Assembly (NCBI GenBank): GCA_020445335.1
Contig: JAGRGU010000010.1
Coordinates: 1 to 61,405, forward strand
Source: Gammaproteobacteria bacterium
GTDB lineage: Bacteria > Pseudomonadota > Gammaproteobacteria > Chromatiales > Chromatiaceae
Direction of reading: 5' to 3'
Length of the DNA: 61,405 nucleotides
In this document: piece by piece, positions 37,128-46,335 of the stretch
Layout of the letters: every line of letters starts with the position of its first letter
Position numbering within the stretch: position 1 is the stretch's first letter
Translations under genes and position numbers: made by a program
Notes under the pieces: model-generated
The model's input: only the letters and a program-made list of their open reading frames with translations
Database searches by the model: none
What the model was told of the DNA's origin: nothing

Positions 37128-37787
37128 TTGAGATTACTGCTGGTCGAAGATGACGAACTGCTCGGCTCCGCGGTCTGCGCCGGACTGGCCCAGTCCGGCT
37201 ATACCGTGGACTGGTTGAGAGACGGAAAAGCCGCGGCGGCGGCGCTGAAGCAGGAAGAGGTGGAGATTCTGATACTGGACCTCGGACTACCGGGAATGGA
37301 TGGACTCAGCCTGCTGCGCCAGCTGCGTGCCGGTGGCTCCAGGCTTCCTGTGCTGATACTAACCGCGCGAGACACCATCGACGACAGAATCGCCGGCCTC
37401 GACAGTGGCGCCGACGACTACCTGATCAAACCTTTCGATCTGGGTGAACTCAATGCCCGGTTGCGGGCCATCGCGCGGCGCAAGGATGGTCGCGCAACAA
37501 TGATGATCCGGCATGGAGACCTCAACTTCGACCCCAAGGCGCACGTTGTCACCGTTGCTGGAGAGGAGATACACCTGCAGGCAAAGGCGAATGCAATACT
37601 GGAAGCGCTGTTGCAACGCCCCGGAACACCAGTCTCGCGCGAGCGACTCGAACAGATACTCTACGGCTGGGGCGAGGGCGTGGAGAGCAACGCCATCGAA
37701 GTGCACATTCATCATCTTCGCAAGAAACTGGGTAAGCAGCGGATTCTGACAATCCGCGGTGTCGGCTACATGATCCCCAAGTCATGA
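37128..37787 (+). CDS. OmpR-family response regulator, PmrA/QseB-like
   Basis: 219 residues. The receiver domain has acidic residues (VEDDE), phospho-acceptor Asp (LILDLGLPGMDG, about residue 51), the Thr of LTARD and Lys of IKPF. The winged-helix DNA-binding domain from about 125 has VESNAIEVHIHHLRKKLG and TIRGVGYMIP, the recognition helix form of the PmrA/QseB/TctD branch. The only start is TTG 37128 with a weak ribosome site. The stop overlaps the kinase start (ATGA at 37784-37787). The two TTAAG-repeat boxes near 33299 and 40180 are its likely targets. Confidence 0.93.
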   Translation: MRLLLVEDDELLGSAVCAGLAQSGYTVDWLRDGKAAAAALKQEEVEILILDLGLPGMDGLSLLRQLRAGGSRLPVLILTARDTIDDRIAGLDSGADDYLIKPFDLGELNARLRAIARRKDGRATMMIRHGDLNFDPKAHVVTVAGEEIHLQAKANAILEALLQRPGTPVSRERLEQILYGWGEGVESNAIEVHIHHLRKKLGKQRILTIRGVGYMIPKS

Positions 37788-39259
37788 GCGCACGATCCTC
37801 GCTGCGACTGCGGCTCATAGCGATGCTGCTCTCCGCCGTGCTGGTCGTTTGGCTCGCGGTTGCGGTCCTCGTCTACTTCGCGGCCGGACACGAAGTGGAA
37901 GAGGTATTTGACGCCAATCTCGCCCAGAGCGCGCATATCCTGCGGGCGCTGGTACTGCATGAAATCGAAGAAGAGGGCGAGATGGCAGCCAAGGTGCGTG
38001 AGGTCGTCGCAGAGCTCGGCCAGCAGGGTGCGGCCGCCTACCCGCGCCTCTCCGCTCTGCTGCAGGAGTATCTGGCACAGGGGGGCAAGGAGCAGATCTC
38101 ACTTGTGGACGCGGTGGAGGATGTTGGACACCGGTATGTTTCGGGATCGGTCTTCATCGTGCGTCACCGTGATGGCAGCATAATGATGCGTGGTGGAGCG
38201 GCACCCGATATTCCGCTGCTCGAGGACGGCTATCTCGATGTCGAGCACAACGGCGAGAACTGGCGCGTCTTCCAGCTCACCGGCAGCAACAGCGGCCTGA
38301 CCGTGCAGGTTGGAGAGCGGCGGGAAATGAGGCTGGAGTTGGTCGGCTATATCACCCGCAATACACTGATGCCGCTGATTCTCGCGCTGCCACTGATTGG
38401 GATCCTGATCTGGGTCATCGTCGGCAAGGCGCTGGCGTCGCTGCAGCGCGTGGCGACGAGCGTCTCGCGGCGCTCCCCGGAAGCCCTGGAGCCGATCGAC
38501 GAGCGTGATTCACCGCGCGAGATCGAGAGCCTGCTCTCCGCCTTGAACTCTCTGTTCGAAAGAGTGGCCGCTGCGATAACCCGTGAACGCGATTTTACCG
38601 CCGACGCGGCACATGAGCTGCGCACCCCCCTGGCAGCGCTCAAGACACACCTTCAGGTGGCACGGTCGCAGAGTTCCGAGCGAACCACTCAACGTTCGCT
38701 CGACCAGGCGCTCGAAGGCGTGGACCGCGCAACGCACTCGGTGGAACAGATGCTGGCACTGGCCCGAGCCGATGCAATGGCGAAAGAGCGAGTGCTCAAA
38801 ACCAAAGTGGATCTGCGTGATTTGGCCATAGAGGTGGTATCCCTGTTCAGCCAGCAGGCGGTCGACCGCCAAATCGATCTTGGCGTGGAGGCTCCCGCCG
38901 GTGTTCAACTCCTCGGCGACGCAGCCGGGCTGCAGATGCTGCTACGAAACCTGGTCGACAACGCGCTGCGCTACACAAACCCTGGGGGAGAGGTAACCAT
39001 CATGGTCATCGGCGATGCGGGCGGTGCCCGACTCGAGGTCGTCGACAGCGGCATCGGTGTGGCGCCGGCGGAGCGGGAAAAGATTTTTCGCCGTTTCCAT
39101 CGCAGCCCGGACGTGCAGGCGTCCAGTGTAAAAGGCAGCGGACTGGGACTCTCCATCGTGCAGCGGATCGCGGATCTGCACGGTGCCGGAATCACTGTCG
39201 GTGACGGCCTGGATGGGCGGGGGCTGCGTATCAGAATAGATTTTCCCGGCGTCGGCTGA
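37784..39259 (+). CDS. Sensor histidine kinase, QseC/PmrB-like
   Basis: 491 residues. TM1 at about 13-33, a periplasmic sensor to about 185 and TM2 (LMPLILALPLIGILIWVIVG), a short HAMP-like linker, then the dimerisation helix with the phospho-His in FTADAAHELRTPL (about residue 277). The N box (RNLVDNALRYTNP), G1 (DSGIGV), F (IFRRFHR) and G2 (GSGLGLSIV) boxes are intact. The periplasmic part opens with a cluster of acidic residues (HEIEEEGE) that includes ExxE spacings like those PmrB uses for metal sensing. Signal unknown. It pairs with the overlapping response regulator. Confidence 0.93.
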   Translation: MSARSSLRLRLIAMLLSAVLVVWLAVAVLVYFAAGHEVEEVFDANLAQSAHILRALVLHEIEEEGEMAAKVREVVAELGQQGAAAYPRLSALLQEYLAQGGKEQISLVDAVEDVGHRYVSGSVFIVRHRDGSIMMRGGAAPDIPLLEDGYLDVEHNGENWRVFQLTGSNSGLTVQVGERREMRLELVGYITRNTLMPLILALPLIGILIWVIVGKALASLQRVATSVSRRSPEALEPIDERDSPREIESLLSALNSLFERVAAAITRERDFTADAAHELRTPLAALKTHLQVARSQSSERTTQRSLDQALEGVDRATHSVEQMLALARADAMAKERVLKTKVDLRDLAIEVVSLFSQQAVDRQIDLGVEAPAGVQLLGDAAGLQMLLRNLVDNALRYTNPGGEVTIMVIGDAGGARLEVVDSGIGVAPAEREKIFRRFHRSPDVQASSVKGSGLGLSIVQRIADLHGAGITVGDGLDGRGLRIRIDFPGVG

Positions 39260-39385
39260 CGGAGCCAAGATTGCTCCGGCAGTGCTATCGAGCACTCACC
39301 GAACAGAGATCGAAGTTTGCCGGCGCCGCGACAATCCGGAGCGTGATCGACTCCGATTGTGATGACGGCGCCGGCAGACCTTCGA

Positions 39386-40126
39386 TTACTCCTGTGGCAG
39401 CGTCTGAAGATAAGCCAGAATATCGGCAGCCACCGGGACTCCAAATGCTCTCAACGCAGGCATCTCCTCATTCGGCTGCCCATTGATAATCTTGTGCAGC
39501 ACCTCCCAGGGGTTGTCATTGGCGACTTTTCCCAGCGGAGGTATCTGGTCATCCTCCTTGCCGTCCAGCCCATGACAGTTGGCGCAGACGGTTTCGAAAT
39601 AGCTCTTTCCCGCGTTCACGTCCCCTGTAACCTTCTTGCTTCCGGAATCGATGAACGCCTCTGACCGAACCTGCCCCTTGCTGACGAACATCGCCAGATC
39701 CTGATAGTCCTGCTCCTCCAGTCCAAAGGCACTCATCGTGTGGGTCTGATTCTTCAATACCGCGACCACTGCAGCAGGATCCGCGCCCGCCATCCCGGCG
39801 ATTCCCTTGATACCCGTATGGTGCTTTCCGCTGGCGTAGGCACCCTCCTTTCCACGATAGTCCCAACCGTGGCACTCCTTGCAGCGCCAGTCGGTCGCTT
39901 TGTTGCCCTTGTACTTTCCGCTCTCGGGGTAATACGGATGGGCGACAGCGGGCGTCTTTGCGGTCGTGGATTCCTTGAACCACTTGTCGTACAGGCGACC
40001 GCCACGGGCAATGGAGTAGGCTTCGCTCTCGTCGGCCATCGTCGAACTGCTGGCAACCACAGAACAGACGCCAAGCAGGATCGCGAATCCGGGGATCAGG
40101 ACTTTTCTCTTCTCGTTCAGTTTCAT
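39386..40126 (-). CDS. Periplasmic dihaem cytochrome c
   Basis: 246 residues with a signal peptide (hydrophobic about 9-30, ending SSTMA). There are two CXXCH sites: CKECH near residue 82 with HGWDYRGKEGAY, and CANCH near 181 in the second cytochrome c domain, with Met candidates (EEMPALRAFG) late in the protein. RLYDKWFKE and HPYYPESGKYKG at the mature N-terminus recall dihaem partners of sulfur-compound dehydrogenases, but the donor is unknown. GGAG precedes the ATG. It is transcribed toward the sensor kinase and carries its own PmrA/QseB-type box upstream (40180-40196). Confidence 0.85.
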   Translation of the reverse strand: MKLNEKRKVLIPGFAILLGVCSVVASSSTMADESEAYSIARGGRLYDKWFKESTTAKTPAVAHPYYPESGKYKGNKATDWRCKECHGWDYRGKEGAYASGKHHTGIKGIAGMAGADPAAVVAVLKNQTHTMSAFGLEEQDYQDLAMFVSKGQVRSEAFIDSGSKKVTGDVNAGKSYFETVCANCHGLDGKEDDQIPPLGKVANDNPWEVLHKIINGQPNEEMPALRAFGVPVAADILAYLQTLPQE

Positions 40127-40179
40127 CGTAGCTCCGTTGACTGAATTGATTACTGAGACTTGGATTATTCGCTCACTTC

Positions 40180-40196
40180 CTTAACCGAGGATTAAG
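40180..40196 (-). promoter_or_regulatory. PmrA/QseB-type direct-repeat box upstream of the dihaem cytochrome gene
   Basis: CTTAAC-CGAGG-ATTAAG on the plus strand (CTTAAT-CCTCG-GTTAAG in the direction of the gene): two TTAA half-sites 11 bases apart, the same 6-5-6 layout as the box at 33299-33315. It lies 53 bases upstream of the cytochrome ATG, with AT-rich AATAAT nearer the start as a possible -10. Confidence 0.55.
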
Positions 40197-40327
40197 CCTG
40201 CCCACCGCTTTCCGCTGTCTGCAAAACCCATCGTCAACCTGACCTTCGCATCCAGTCCCGATTGACTCAATGATCGTGCCAACCCTTACGCTTTACCCGC
40301 GTATCAGGGAGATGTCGATGGCATACG

Positions 40328-41104
40328 TCAGCTAACGAGACTTCTCGCACGCCGACGACCGGCAACCCCCATGAGCGCAAGTGCACTCACGAACAGTGGC
40401 CATGCCACCGGCAACGGAACCGCTGCCAGAGCAACGCTGAACTGATCGGCAAACAGCAGAACCTGCTGCCAATCCTTGCCCCGCAGTTCACGCAACTCCA
40501 CCGTCTGGAAGCCCGAGGATTCGATCACACCAACGAAGGACCAGTTGTCCGCCCACTCGCCTTCCCGCTGCCAGTTGTCGATGTTGTCGTTCTCATTGGC
40601 GTTGATATCAACACCGTCAAGCAGAAAAGTGACCTTGCCGCTATTGGCTGTGTCGATACGACCGCCGAATGCAAACAACTTCCGACCATCTTCCGCGGCG
40701 ATCTTCAGTCCGTCATTCTGATAACAGACATCAAGCGGATTCTCCATCCCGTCACAGACGAGCGGACCGTCGCTGGTCAGGCCGTGGGGAAGCGAATAGA
40801 TGGCAAAGCCGCCATGCGGTGCACTCCCACCCACATCGCCGGTGGCGATCTCATTGGTAGCATGGTTCGAACGCCAGACGATGCCCTGACTGGCGACGGC
40901 AAGTGTGCTGCCCGGGTTGACGATCGAGTTACGGGAATCGGCCCAGACGTTCTGGTCCTCGAAACTCTCGTCGACCACATCCAATCCAAGTGCCGTCAAG
41001 TCGGACAAAAATGCGCCCCTGTCGGTATAGACAACCGGAGCAGCGTGGACACTCCAGGTAAAAACAGAGGTGAATAGCGAAAGAGCGATCAGACGCTGGT
41101 GCAC
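40328..41104 (-). CDS. Secreted protein with VPLP/PEP-CTERM-type sorting signal
   Basis: 258 residues: signal peptide ending SVHAA, a beta-rich body (VVYTDRGAFLSDL at the mature start, FDGxID-like FGGRIDTANSGKVTFLLDGVD, GFQTVELRELRGKDW) and a C-terminal VPLPVAWPLFVSALALMGV followed by GRRRAR. The VPLP motif, hydrophobic helix and Arg cluster are a recognised variant of the PEP-CTERM exosortase signal. The body resembles secreted proteins seen in biofilm-matrix settings. It is probably processed during export; the exosortase must be elsewhere in the genome. Confidence 0.78.
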   Translation of the reverse strand: MHQRLIALSLFTSVFTWSVHAAPVVYTDRGAFLSDLTALGLDVVDESFEDQNVWADSRNSIVNPGSTLAVASQGIVWRSNHATNEIATGDVGGSAPHGGFAIYSLPHGLTSDGPLVCDGMENPLDVCYQNDGLKIAAEDGRKLFAFGGRIDTANSGKVTFLLDGVDINANENDNIDNWQREGEWADNWSFVGVIESSGFQTVELRELRGKDWQQVLLFADQFSVALAAVPLPVAWPLFVSALALMGVAGRRRARSLVS

Positions 41105-41639
41105 GTTAGACCTCAGAATTATGTTTTTATCTAAAACGTCTCAAAGCGGATATTTCTTCCCCTTCCAAACAACTCGCTGGACACACCACGGCAGACGGAA
41201 CAGGGCCGTTCCCCGGCATGCCCCGATTCGGTATAACCCCCCTGTCCGTTTTCACCTTTCGATTCGAGCAACCATCAATGTCTGTCCCGCTCAGCAACGA
41301 TATCCACGTCCAACGCCGCAGACCACTGCCGAACACCGACAGCCAGGAGCTTCGCCAATGCACAAACCTTTTCGACTGCTGGAAAAAGTGCCGCTTGACC
41401 TTGCCGCGACCATCGATCAGATCGGCGCATCGAAGCAGACGGGTGTCGATCAGCTCACGCACCCGTTGCACGCCAAACCTCAGGATCCCTTTCCCCGCAA
41501 GCGTGCCGAGCAGACGGATTCCGGAAGCTCTGCGCTCCAGACGGGCGTGAGACGGTCATTCCCATCCCGGTCCTCGCCAACGACGATGCGTTCAGCGGAT
41601 TGGGCTATCATGGCGAGTGAACAAACCGGATAAACCGCC
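41105..41639. other. 535-base stretch with no confident gene
   Basis: An AT-rich promoter region near 41105-41160 belongs to the minus-strand gene ending at 40328. The rest is GC-rich with short frames in all phases. Only the frame starting at 41358 has a ribosome site (see separate entry). Protein-like segments occur in two different plus frames within 41358-41633, as in a decayed gene. Confidence 0.4.
41358..41633 (+). CDS. Possible small gene or remnant, 91 residues
   Basis: ATG 41358 is preceded by AGGAG nine bases upstream. The first 50 residues look protein-like (MHKPFRLLEKVPLDLAATID), but the C-terminal part becomes Ser/Arg-rich. In the +2 frame the end of the same stretch reads ETVIPIPVLANDDAFSGLGY before a stop at 41620, which looks more natural. 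A frameshifted remnant of a small protein is therefore as likely as a live gene. No family recognised. Confidence 0.3.
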   Translation: MHKPFRLLEKVPLDLAATIDQIGASKQTGVDQLTHPLHAKPQDPFPRKRAEQTDSGSSALQTGVRRSFPSRSSPTTMRSADWAIMASEQTG

Positions 41640-42281
41640 ATGAATGAATCGACGATTCTGCTGTTTCTGCTGACCTCGCTGCTGATCATCCTTTCACCCG
41701 GTCAGGACCTGGTACTGGTGATCTCGCGTTCGATCGCCCACGGCAGGCACGCCGGCATGCTCACCGCGGCCGGCGTCAGTGTCGGGCTGATGGGACACAC
41801 GCTGCTGGCGGCGCTGGGGCTCGGCGCCATCCTGCAGACCTCGGAACTGCTCTTCAGCGCGCTGAAATTCATCGGCGCCGCGTACCTGATCCACCTGGGG
41901 ATAAAAGCGTATCGCGCACCTTCACTGGCACTGCCCCAAGCCGTCGGGGCCGTGCCGGTAGGAGCGCGCAGGCTATTCGTGCAGGGGATGCTGTCCAATC
42001 TCAGCAACCCCAAGATCGCCGTCTTCTACTTCGCCTACCTGCCGCAGTTCATCAGCCCGGGCAGCGCCAGCCCCACCCTGCTGTTGCTGGCGCTGGGTAG
42101 TGCCTTCGCTGTTTTGACCTTCGCCGTCAAGGTACCGATAGGATTCGTCGCCGGTGTGTGCTCCAACTGGTTCCAACAGCGCCCGACGGTACAGCGGTGG
42201 ATGAACCGTGTCAGCGGTACCGTGCTGATCAGTCTGGGGTTGAAGCTGGCCGCCGAGCACTCGCCCGGCGGTGGGGGTTAG
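41640..42281 (+). CDS. LysE/RhtB family exporter
   Basis: 213 residues with about six membrane helices. Family signatures: LLIILSPGQDLVLVISRSIAHGR at the N-terminus, GVSVGLMGHTLLAALG, FIGAAYLIHLGIKAY and FVQGMLSNLSNPKIAVFYFAYLPQFI. These proteins export amino acids or derivatives driven by the proton gradient. The substrate is not predictable. It converges on iscX, and a small hairpin TGCGAG-AAA-CTCGCA lies between the two stops (42293-42307). Confidence 0.9.
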   Translation: MNESTILLFLLTSLLIILSPGQDLVLVISRSIAHGRHAGMLTAAGVSVGLMGHTLLAALGLGAILQTSELLFSALKFIGAAYLIHLGIKAYRAPSLALPQAVGAVPVGARRLFVQGMLSNLSNPKIAVFYFAYLPQFISPGSASPTLLLLALGSAFAVLTFAVKVPIGFVAGVCSNWFQQRPTVQRWMNRVSGTVLISLGLKLAAEHSPGGGG

Positions 42282-42312
42282 ACGAACAACTCTGCGAGAA
42301 ACTCGCAAGGCG

Positions 42313-42513
42313 CTACGCCCGCTCGTCGATCCAGGCTTGTTGGATCGCCTCCAGAATGCGCTCGCCGCAGTGCGCCGGATCGTCGTCGAATTCGGGCAGC
42401 TGCATCACCCAGTCGCGCAGGTCGACGAAATTGACGGTCAGCGGGTCGACGTCGGGGCGGCTCTCGTCCAGCTCGATCGCGATATCCAGCACATCGGTCC
42501 ATTTCAGACTCAT
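42313..42513 (-). CDS. iscX: Fe-S assembly accessory protein IscX
   Basis: 66 residues, the normal size. KWTDVLDIAIELDESRPDVDP and LRDWVMQLPEFDDDP are the conserved acidic segments that bind IscS and iron. It modulates IscS activity as a frataxin-like adaptor. It is the last gene of the isc operon, 10 bases after fdx. Confidence 0.95.
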   Translation of the reverse strand: MSLKWTDVLDIAIELDESRPDVDPLTVNFVDLRDWVMQLPEFDDDPAHCGERILEAIQQAWIDERA

Positions 42514-42523
42514 CGTTTCGCCC

Positions 42524-42862
42524 TCAGTGATGCTCCGACACCATGTTGATCGTGTATTTGGGAATCTCGATCACCAGATCGGTATCGCCCACCTCCGCCT
42601 GGCAGCTGAGCCGGGACTCCGGTTCCAGCCCCCATGCCTTGTCGAGCAGATCCTCTTCGCTCTCCTCCGCCTCCTCCAGCGTGTCGAAGCCTTCGCGTAC
42701 GATCACGTGGCAGGTGGTACAGGCGCACGACTTCTCGCAGGCGTGCTCGATCTCGATGCCGTTGGCCAGCGCCGCATCGCAGATGGTGGTGCCCGGCTCG
42801 GCCTCGATTACCGCCCCCTCGGGACAGATCTCTTCATGGGGTAAAAAAATTATCTGGGTCAT
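42524..42862 (-). CDS. fdx: ISC-type [2Fe-2S] ferredoxin
   Basis: 112 residues. Four cluster cysteines occur as ACEKSCACTTC and RLSC, in adrenodoxin-type spacing (an additional Cys lies in the loop, as in E. coli Fdx). It supplies electrons for cluster assembly on IscU and reductive coupling to [4Fe-4S]. The C-terminus YTINMVSEHH is the typical ISC ferredoxin end. It lies between hscA and iscX. Confidence 0.96.
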   Translation of the reverse strand: MTQIIFLPHEEICPEGAVIEAEPGTTICDAALANGIEIEHACEKSCACTTCHVIVREGFDTLEEAEESEEDLLDKAWGLEPESRLSCQAEVGDTDLVIEIPKYTINMVSEHH

Positions 42863-42901
42863 GACTGCCGCCTGAATCCATATCTCTGTTCGCGCACGCC
42901 G

Positions 42902-44773
42902 CTACTCGAACTCGTCCACACTGTGACCTGACATCGCCTTGCGCACATTGGCGTTCATGCGCCGCTCGACGTAGAAACCGCAGTGGGCCTCCAGCGATTC
43001 GATCTCACGCTTGATCGCCTGATGGTCATCGCTCGAGGCGACCGCGATCAATTTGGCGAGCGCCGCGTCGATGCCGCCACGCTCCGCCGCGTCAAGCATC
43101 TGCTCGCCATCCTCCGCCAGCGCCGCCTTCAGCGCCTCGATCACGCGCTCCGCCTCCACCTGCTGCTCGCGCAGGCGCCGCGCCACCATATCCTCCTCCG
43201 CGTGCTCCATCGACTCCCGCAGCATGCTGCCAATCTCATCGTCGCTGAGCCCGTAGGAGGGCTTGACCTCGACGCTGGCGGCAACGCCGGTGCTCTCCTC
43301 GCGTGCCTCCACGCTCAGGAGTCCATCGGCATCGACGGCGAAGGTGACGCGGATACGCGCCGCGCCCGCCACCATCGGTGGTATGCCGCGCAGTTCGAAG
43401 CGCGCCAGCGAACGGCAGTCGCTGACCAGCTCGCGCTCGCCCTGCAGCACGTGTACCGCCATCGCTGTCTGGCCATCCTTGAAAGTGGTGAACTCCTGCG
43501 CGCGCGCCACCGGAATGGTGGTGTTTCGCGGGATGATCTTCTCCACCAACCCGCCCATCGTCTCGATGCCGAGCGAGAGCGGATTGACGTCAAGCAGCAG
43601 CATCTCCTCTTCCGGTTTGTTGCCTGCGAGTATGTCAGCCTGCAGCGCGGCGCCGATCGCCACCACGCGATCCGGATTGATCTCGCCGAGCGCCGGGGCG
43701 CCGAAAAACTCCGACACCAACTCGCGCACGCGCGGCACCCTGGTCGACCCGCCGACCAGCACCACATCCCGGATCTCTTCCCGGGTAATGCCGGCGTCGC
43801 GCAGCGCGCGCCGGCAGGGAACCAGCGTCTTGCGGATCAGCGGATCGATCAGGGCGTCGAACTGCGCGCGACTCAGGCTGCCGCGCCAGTTGCGCCCGCC
43901 GCCGAGGTCGATATCGATCTCCGTCTCCCCGGCGCCGGTGAGCGCCTCCTTGGCAGCGCAGGCGTCGCGCATCAGGCGACGCTGCATGCTGTGGTCGACA
44001 TCGTCCGGCAGACCCGCCTGCTGCATGATCCACTGCGCCAGCAGCCGATCGATATCGTCGCCGCCGAGGGCCGAATCACCGCCGGTCGAAAGCACCTCGA
44101 AGACACCGCGGTTGAGCCGCAGGATCGAGATATCGAAGGTGCCGCCACCCAGATCGTAGATCGCATGCACGCCGTCGGAGCCGCTGTCGAGGCCATAGGC
44201 GACCGCCGCCGCGGTCGGCTCGTTCAACAGTCGCAGAACCTTCAGTTCCGCCAGCCGCGCGGCATCCTTGGTCGCCTGGCGCTGCGCGTCATCGAAATAG
44301 GCGGGCACGGTGATCACCACCCCCTCCAGCGGGCCGCCGAGTGTCGCCTCGGCGCGCCGTGCCAGGGATTTCAGAATCTCCGCCGATACCTCCACCGGGC
44401 TCTGTTCTCCCGCCACCGTGCGTATACGCGGAACCGCACTGTCGAGCCGGCTGAAACGGTAAGGCAACGTGCTCCCGAGCGATCCGACTTCGTCGATCGA
44501 TCGTCCCAGCATGCGCTTCACCGAGACGATCGTGTTGAGCGGATCGTCGACCGCGGCGGCGCGCGCGTCCGCCCCGACCACGACACCCGACGCGGTATAG
44601 CGCACCACCGACGGGAGCAGATGCCGACCCTCCCCGTCCGGCAGCGTCTCGGCGCGTCCGCTGCGTACGCTGGCGACCAACGAGTTGGTGGTACCGAGAT
44701 CTATGCCGGCCGCCAGCCGATGCTGGTGAGGGGCCTGCGACTGCCCGGGTTCAGAGAGTTGCAGCAGAGCCAT
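42902..44773 (-). CDS. hscA: Fe-S cluster chaperone HscA (Hsp70-type)
   Basis: 623 residues. ATPase domain begins [17 protein letters not shown] with later [28 protein letters not shown] and [16 protein letters not shown]; the substrate-binding domain has [16 protein letters not shown]. It accepts cluster-loaded IscU (LPPVK motif) from HscB and uses ATP to release the cluster to targets. Typical length. The gene follows hscB by 65 bases. Confidence 0.96.
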   Translation of the reverse strand: MALLQLSEPGQSQAPHQHRLAAGIDLGTTNSLVASVRSGRAETLPDGEGRHLLPSVVRYTASGVVVGADARAAAVDDPLNTIVSVKRMLGRSIDEVGSLGSTLPYRFSRLDSAVPRIRTVAGEQSPVEVSAEILKSLARRAEATLGGPLEGVVITVPAYFDDAQRQATKDAARLAELKVLRLLNEPTAAAVAYGLDSGSDGVHAIYDLGGGTFDISILRLNRGVFEVLSTGGDSALGGDDIDRLLAQWIMQQAGLPDDVDHSMQRRLMRDACAAKEALTGAGETEIDIDLGGGRNWRGSLSRAQFDALIDPLIRKTLVPCRRALRDAGITREEIRDVVLVGGSTRVPRVRELVSEFFGAPALGEINPDRVVAIGAALQADILAGNKPEEEMLLLDVNPLSLGIETMGGLVEKIIPRNTTIPVARAQEFTTFKDGQTAMAVHVLQGERELVSDCRSLARFELRGIPPMVAGAARIRVTFAVDADGLLSVEAREESTGVAASVEVKPSYGLSDDEIGSMLRESMEHAEEDMVARRLREQQVEAERVIEALKAALAEDGEQMLDAAERGGIDAALAKLIAVASSDDHQAIKREIESLEAHCGFYVERRMNANVRKAMSGHSVDEFE

Positions 44774-44838
44774 GGCGGCGCACCGGGTGGTTGGGGCTTG
44801 AGAAAAGAGCGTTCACGTCGAGGCAATAGCGCAAGGTG

Positions 44839-45393
44839 TCAACGGGCCTGAAGGGTCTCGTCGAGTTCGGCTTCGAGCTGCTCGGCATCGAAGCGGAACT
44901 TCTTCAGGAACTGCATCTTGCGCAGCACTTCGCGCGCCGCCTCGAGCTGCTCCGGCGTGGGGGTCTCGAACTGGATCGCCATCTGGCCGACCATACTTGA
45001 AGTTCGTCTGTTGATCTCCTCGATCAGGCTGGCGATGGCGGAGTAGGGGTCCTCTTTGTCGCGGGCTGACTCCAGCGCCTCGCGCAGCTCCAGCTGCTCC
45101 ATCAAAAACGCCGCGTCCCTGGTGGTCTCCTGGGTCACGTCCATTTCGATGCCGTTGAGCTCCAGCAGGTAACGCGCCCGTTCGACCGGATCCTTCAGTG
45201 TTTCGTAGGCCTCGTTGATGCGGATCGACCCCTGCATCGACAGGCGGCGCTCCTGTTCGCTGCCGCCCGCGTAGCGGTCGGGGTGCACGACGCGCTGCAG
45301 TTCGCGATAGCGCTCATCCAGCCGCACCCGGTCGACGACGTAGGCGACCGGCAGGCCAAAGAGCTCAAAGTAGTTCTTCGAGAAATCCAACAT
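44839..45393 (-). CDS. hscB: J-domain co-chaperone HscB
   Basis: 184 residues. The N-terminal J domain has the HPD motif (VVHPDRY, about residues 37-39) that triggers HscA ATPase. The C-terminal three-helix bundle (AFLMEQLELREALESA and beyond) binds IscU. Starts MLDFSKNYFELFGLP, as in orthologues. Located between iscA and hscA. Confidence 0.95.
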   Translation of the reverse strand: MLDFSKNYFELFGLPVAYVVDRVRLDERYRELQRVVHPDRYAGGSEQERRLSMQGSIRINEAYETLKDPVERARYLLELNGIEMDVTQETTRDAAFLMEQLELREALESARDKEDPYSAIASLIEEINRRTSSMVGQMAIQFETPTPEQLEAAREVLRKMQFLKKFRFDAEQLEAELDETLQAR

Positions 45394-45445
45394 AAGGTAC
45401 TACCGGTCAGTATCTTTGGAGAGGGGGGCGTTGCGGGCGGGCGCT

Positions 45446-45769
45446 TCAGACGTTGAAACTTTCACCGCAACCACAGGCATCCTTGACGTTGGGGTTGTTG
45501 AACTTGAAACCCTCGTTGAGACCCTCTCGGGTGTAATCCAGTTCGGTCCCGTCGAGATAGAGCAGGCTCTTGGCATCGATCAGCACTTTGACGCCGTGAT
45601 CCTCGAATACCTGGTCGCCATCCTCCTGCTGGTCGGCGAACTCGAGCACGTAGGCCATTCCCGAGCAGCCTGAGGTGCGCACACCCAGCCTGATCCCGAG
45701 TCCGCTGCCACGATTCTGCATGAATCCCCTGATATGCCTGGCGGCCGCTTCGGTTAAGGTAATCGACAT
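45446..45769 (-). CDS. iscA: A-type Fe-S carrier IscA
   Basis: 107 residues with the three invariant cysteines of A-type carriers, one in TSGCSGMAY and two in ACGCGESF. It carries iron or an Fe-S cluster from IscU to apo-proteins. It is 74 bases after iscU. Confidence 0.96.
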   Translation of the reverse strand: MSITLTEAAARHIRGFMQNRGSGLGIRLGVRTSGCSGMAYVLEFADQQEDGDQVFEDHGVKVLIDAKSLLYLDGTELDYTREGLNEGFKFNNPNVKDACGCGESFNV

Positions 45770-45843
45770 CTCTTCCTGACTCCTGCCGGGGTGGCGTCGA
45801 TGGCGGCCACCCCGAAATATACGGGACTACACATCAGCTTGGG

Positions 45844-46227
45844 TCACTTCCCCTGCTTGGCGGTGAAATCCTCCACCGCCGCCTTGATGGCATCTTCGGC
45901 CAGCACCGAGCAGTGTACCTTGACCGGCGGCAACGCCAGCTCTTCGGCAATCTCGGTATTCTTGATCTGCTGTGCCTCCTGCAGCGTCTTGCCCTTGACC
46001 CATTCGGTCAGCAGACTGCTGGAGGCGATGGCCGAGCCGCAGCCGTAGGTCTTGAACTTGGCATCCTCGATCACCCCGTCCTCGTTGACCTGGATCTGCA
46101 ACCGCATCACGTCGCCGCAGGCCGGCGCACCGACCATACCGGTACCGACGTTTTTCGCCTCCTTGTCGAGAACGCCGACATTGCGCGGATTCTCGTAGTG
46201 GTCCAGCACCTTGTCGCTGTATGCCAT
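45844..46227 (-). CDS. iscU: Fe-S cluster scaffold IscU
   Basis: 127 residues. Cluster ligands: Cys in GAPACGD, Cys in YGCGSAIASSS and Cys in VKVHCSV, with the assembly Asp after the first Cys. LPPVK, the HscA recognition motif, immediately precedes the last Cys. Starts MAYSDKVLDHYENPRNVG as in all gammaproteobacterial forms. It builds the nascent cluster with sulfur from IscS. Confidence 0.97.
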   Translation of the reverse strand: MAYSDKVLDHYENPRNVGVLDKEAKNVGTGMVGAPACGDVMRLQIQVNEDGVIEDAKFKTYGCGSAIASSSLLTEWVKGKTLQEAQQIKNTEIAEELALPPVKVHCSVLAEDAIKAAVEDFTAKQGK

Positions 46228-46335
46228 GATTTCTCTCCACCAGTTGCCAGCCGGATAGTCCCGCTAACGCAGCGGCCGGGCCGACAGTTTATCAAAAGCC
46301 GACCCGCATCGAGCCGGCGTTGCAACCAGAATTTC

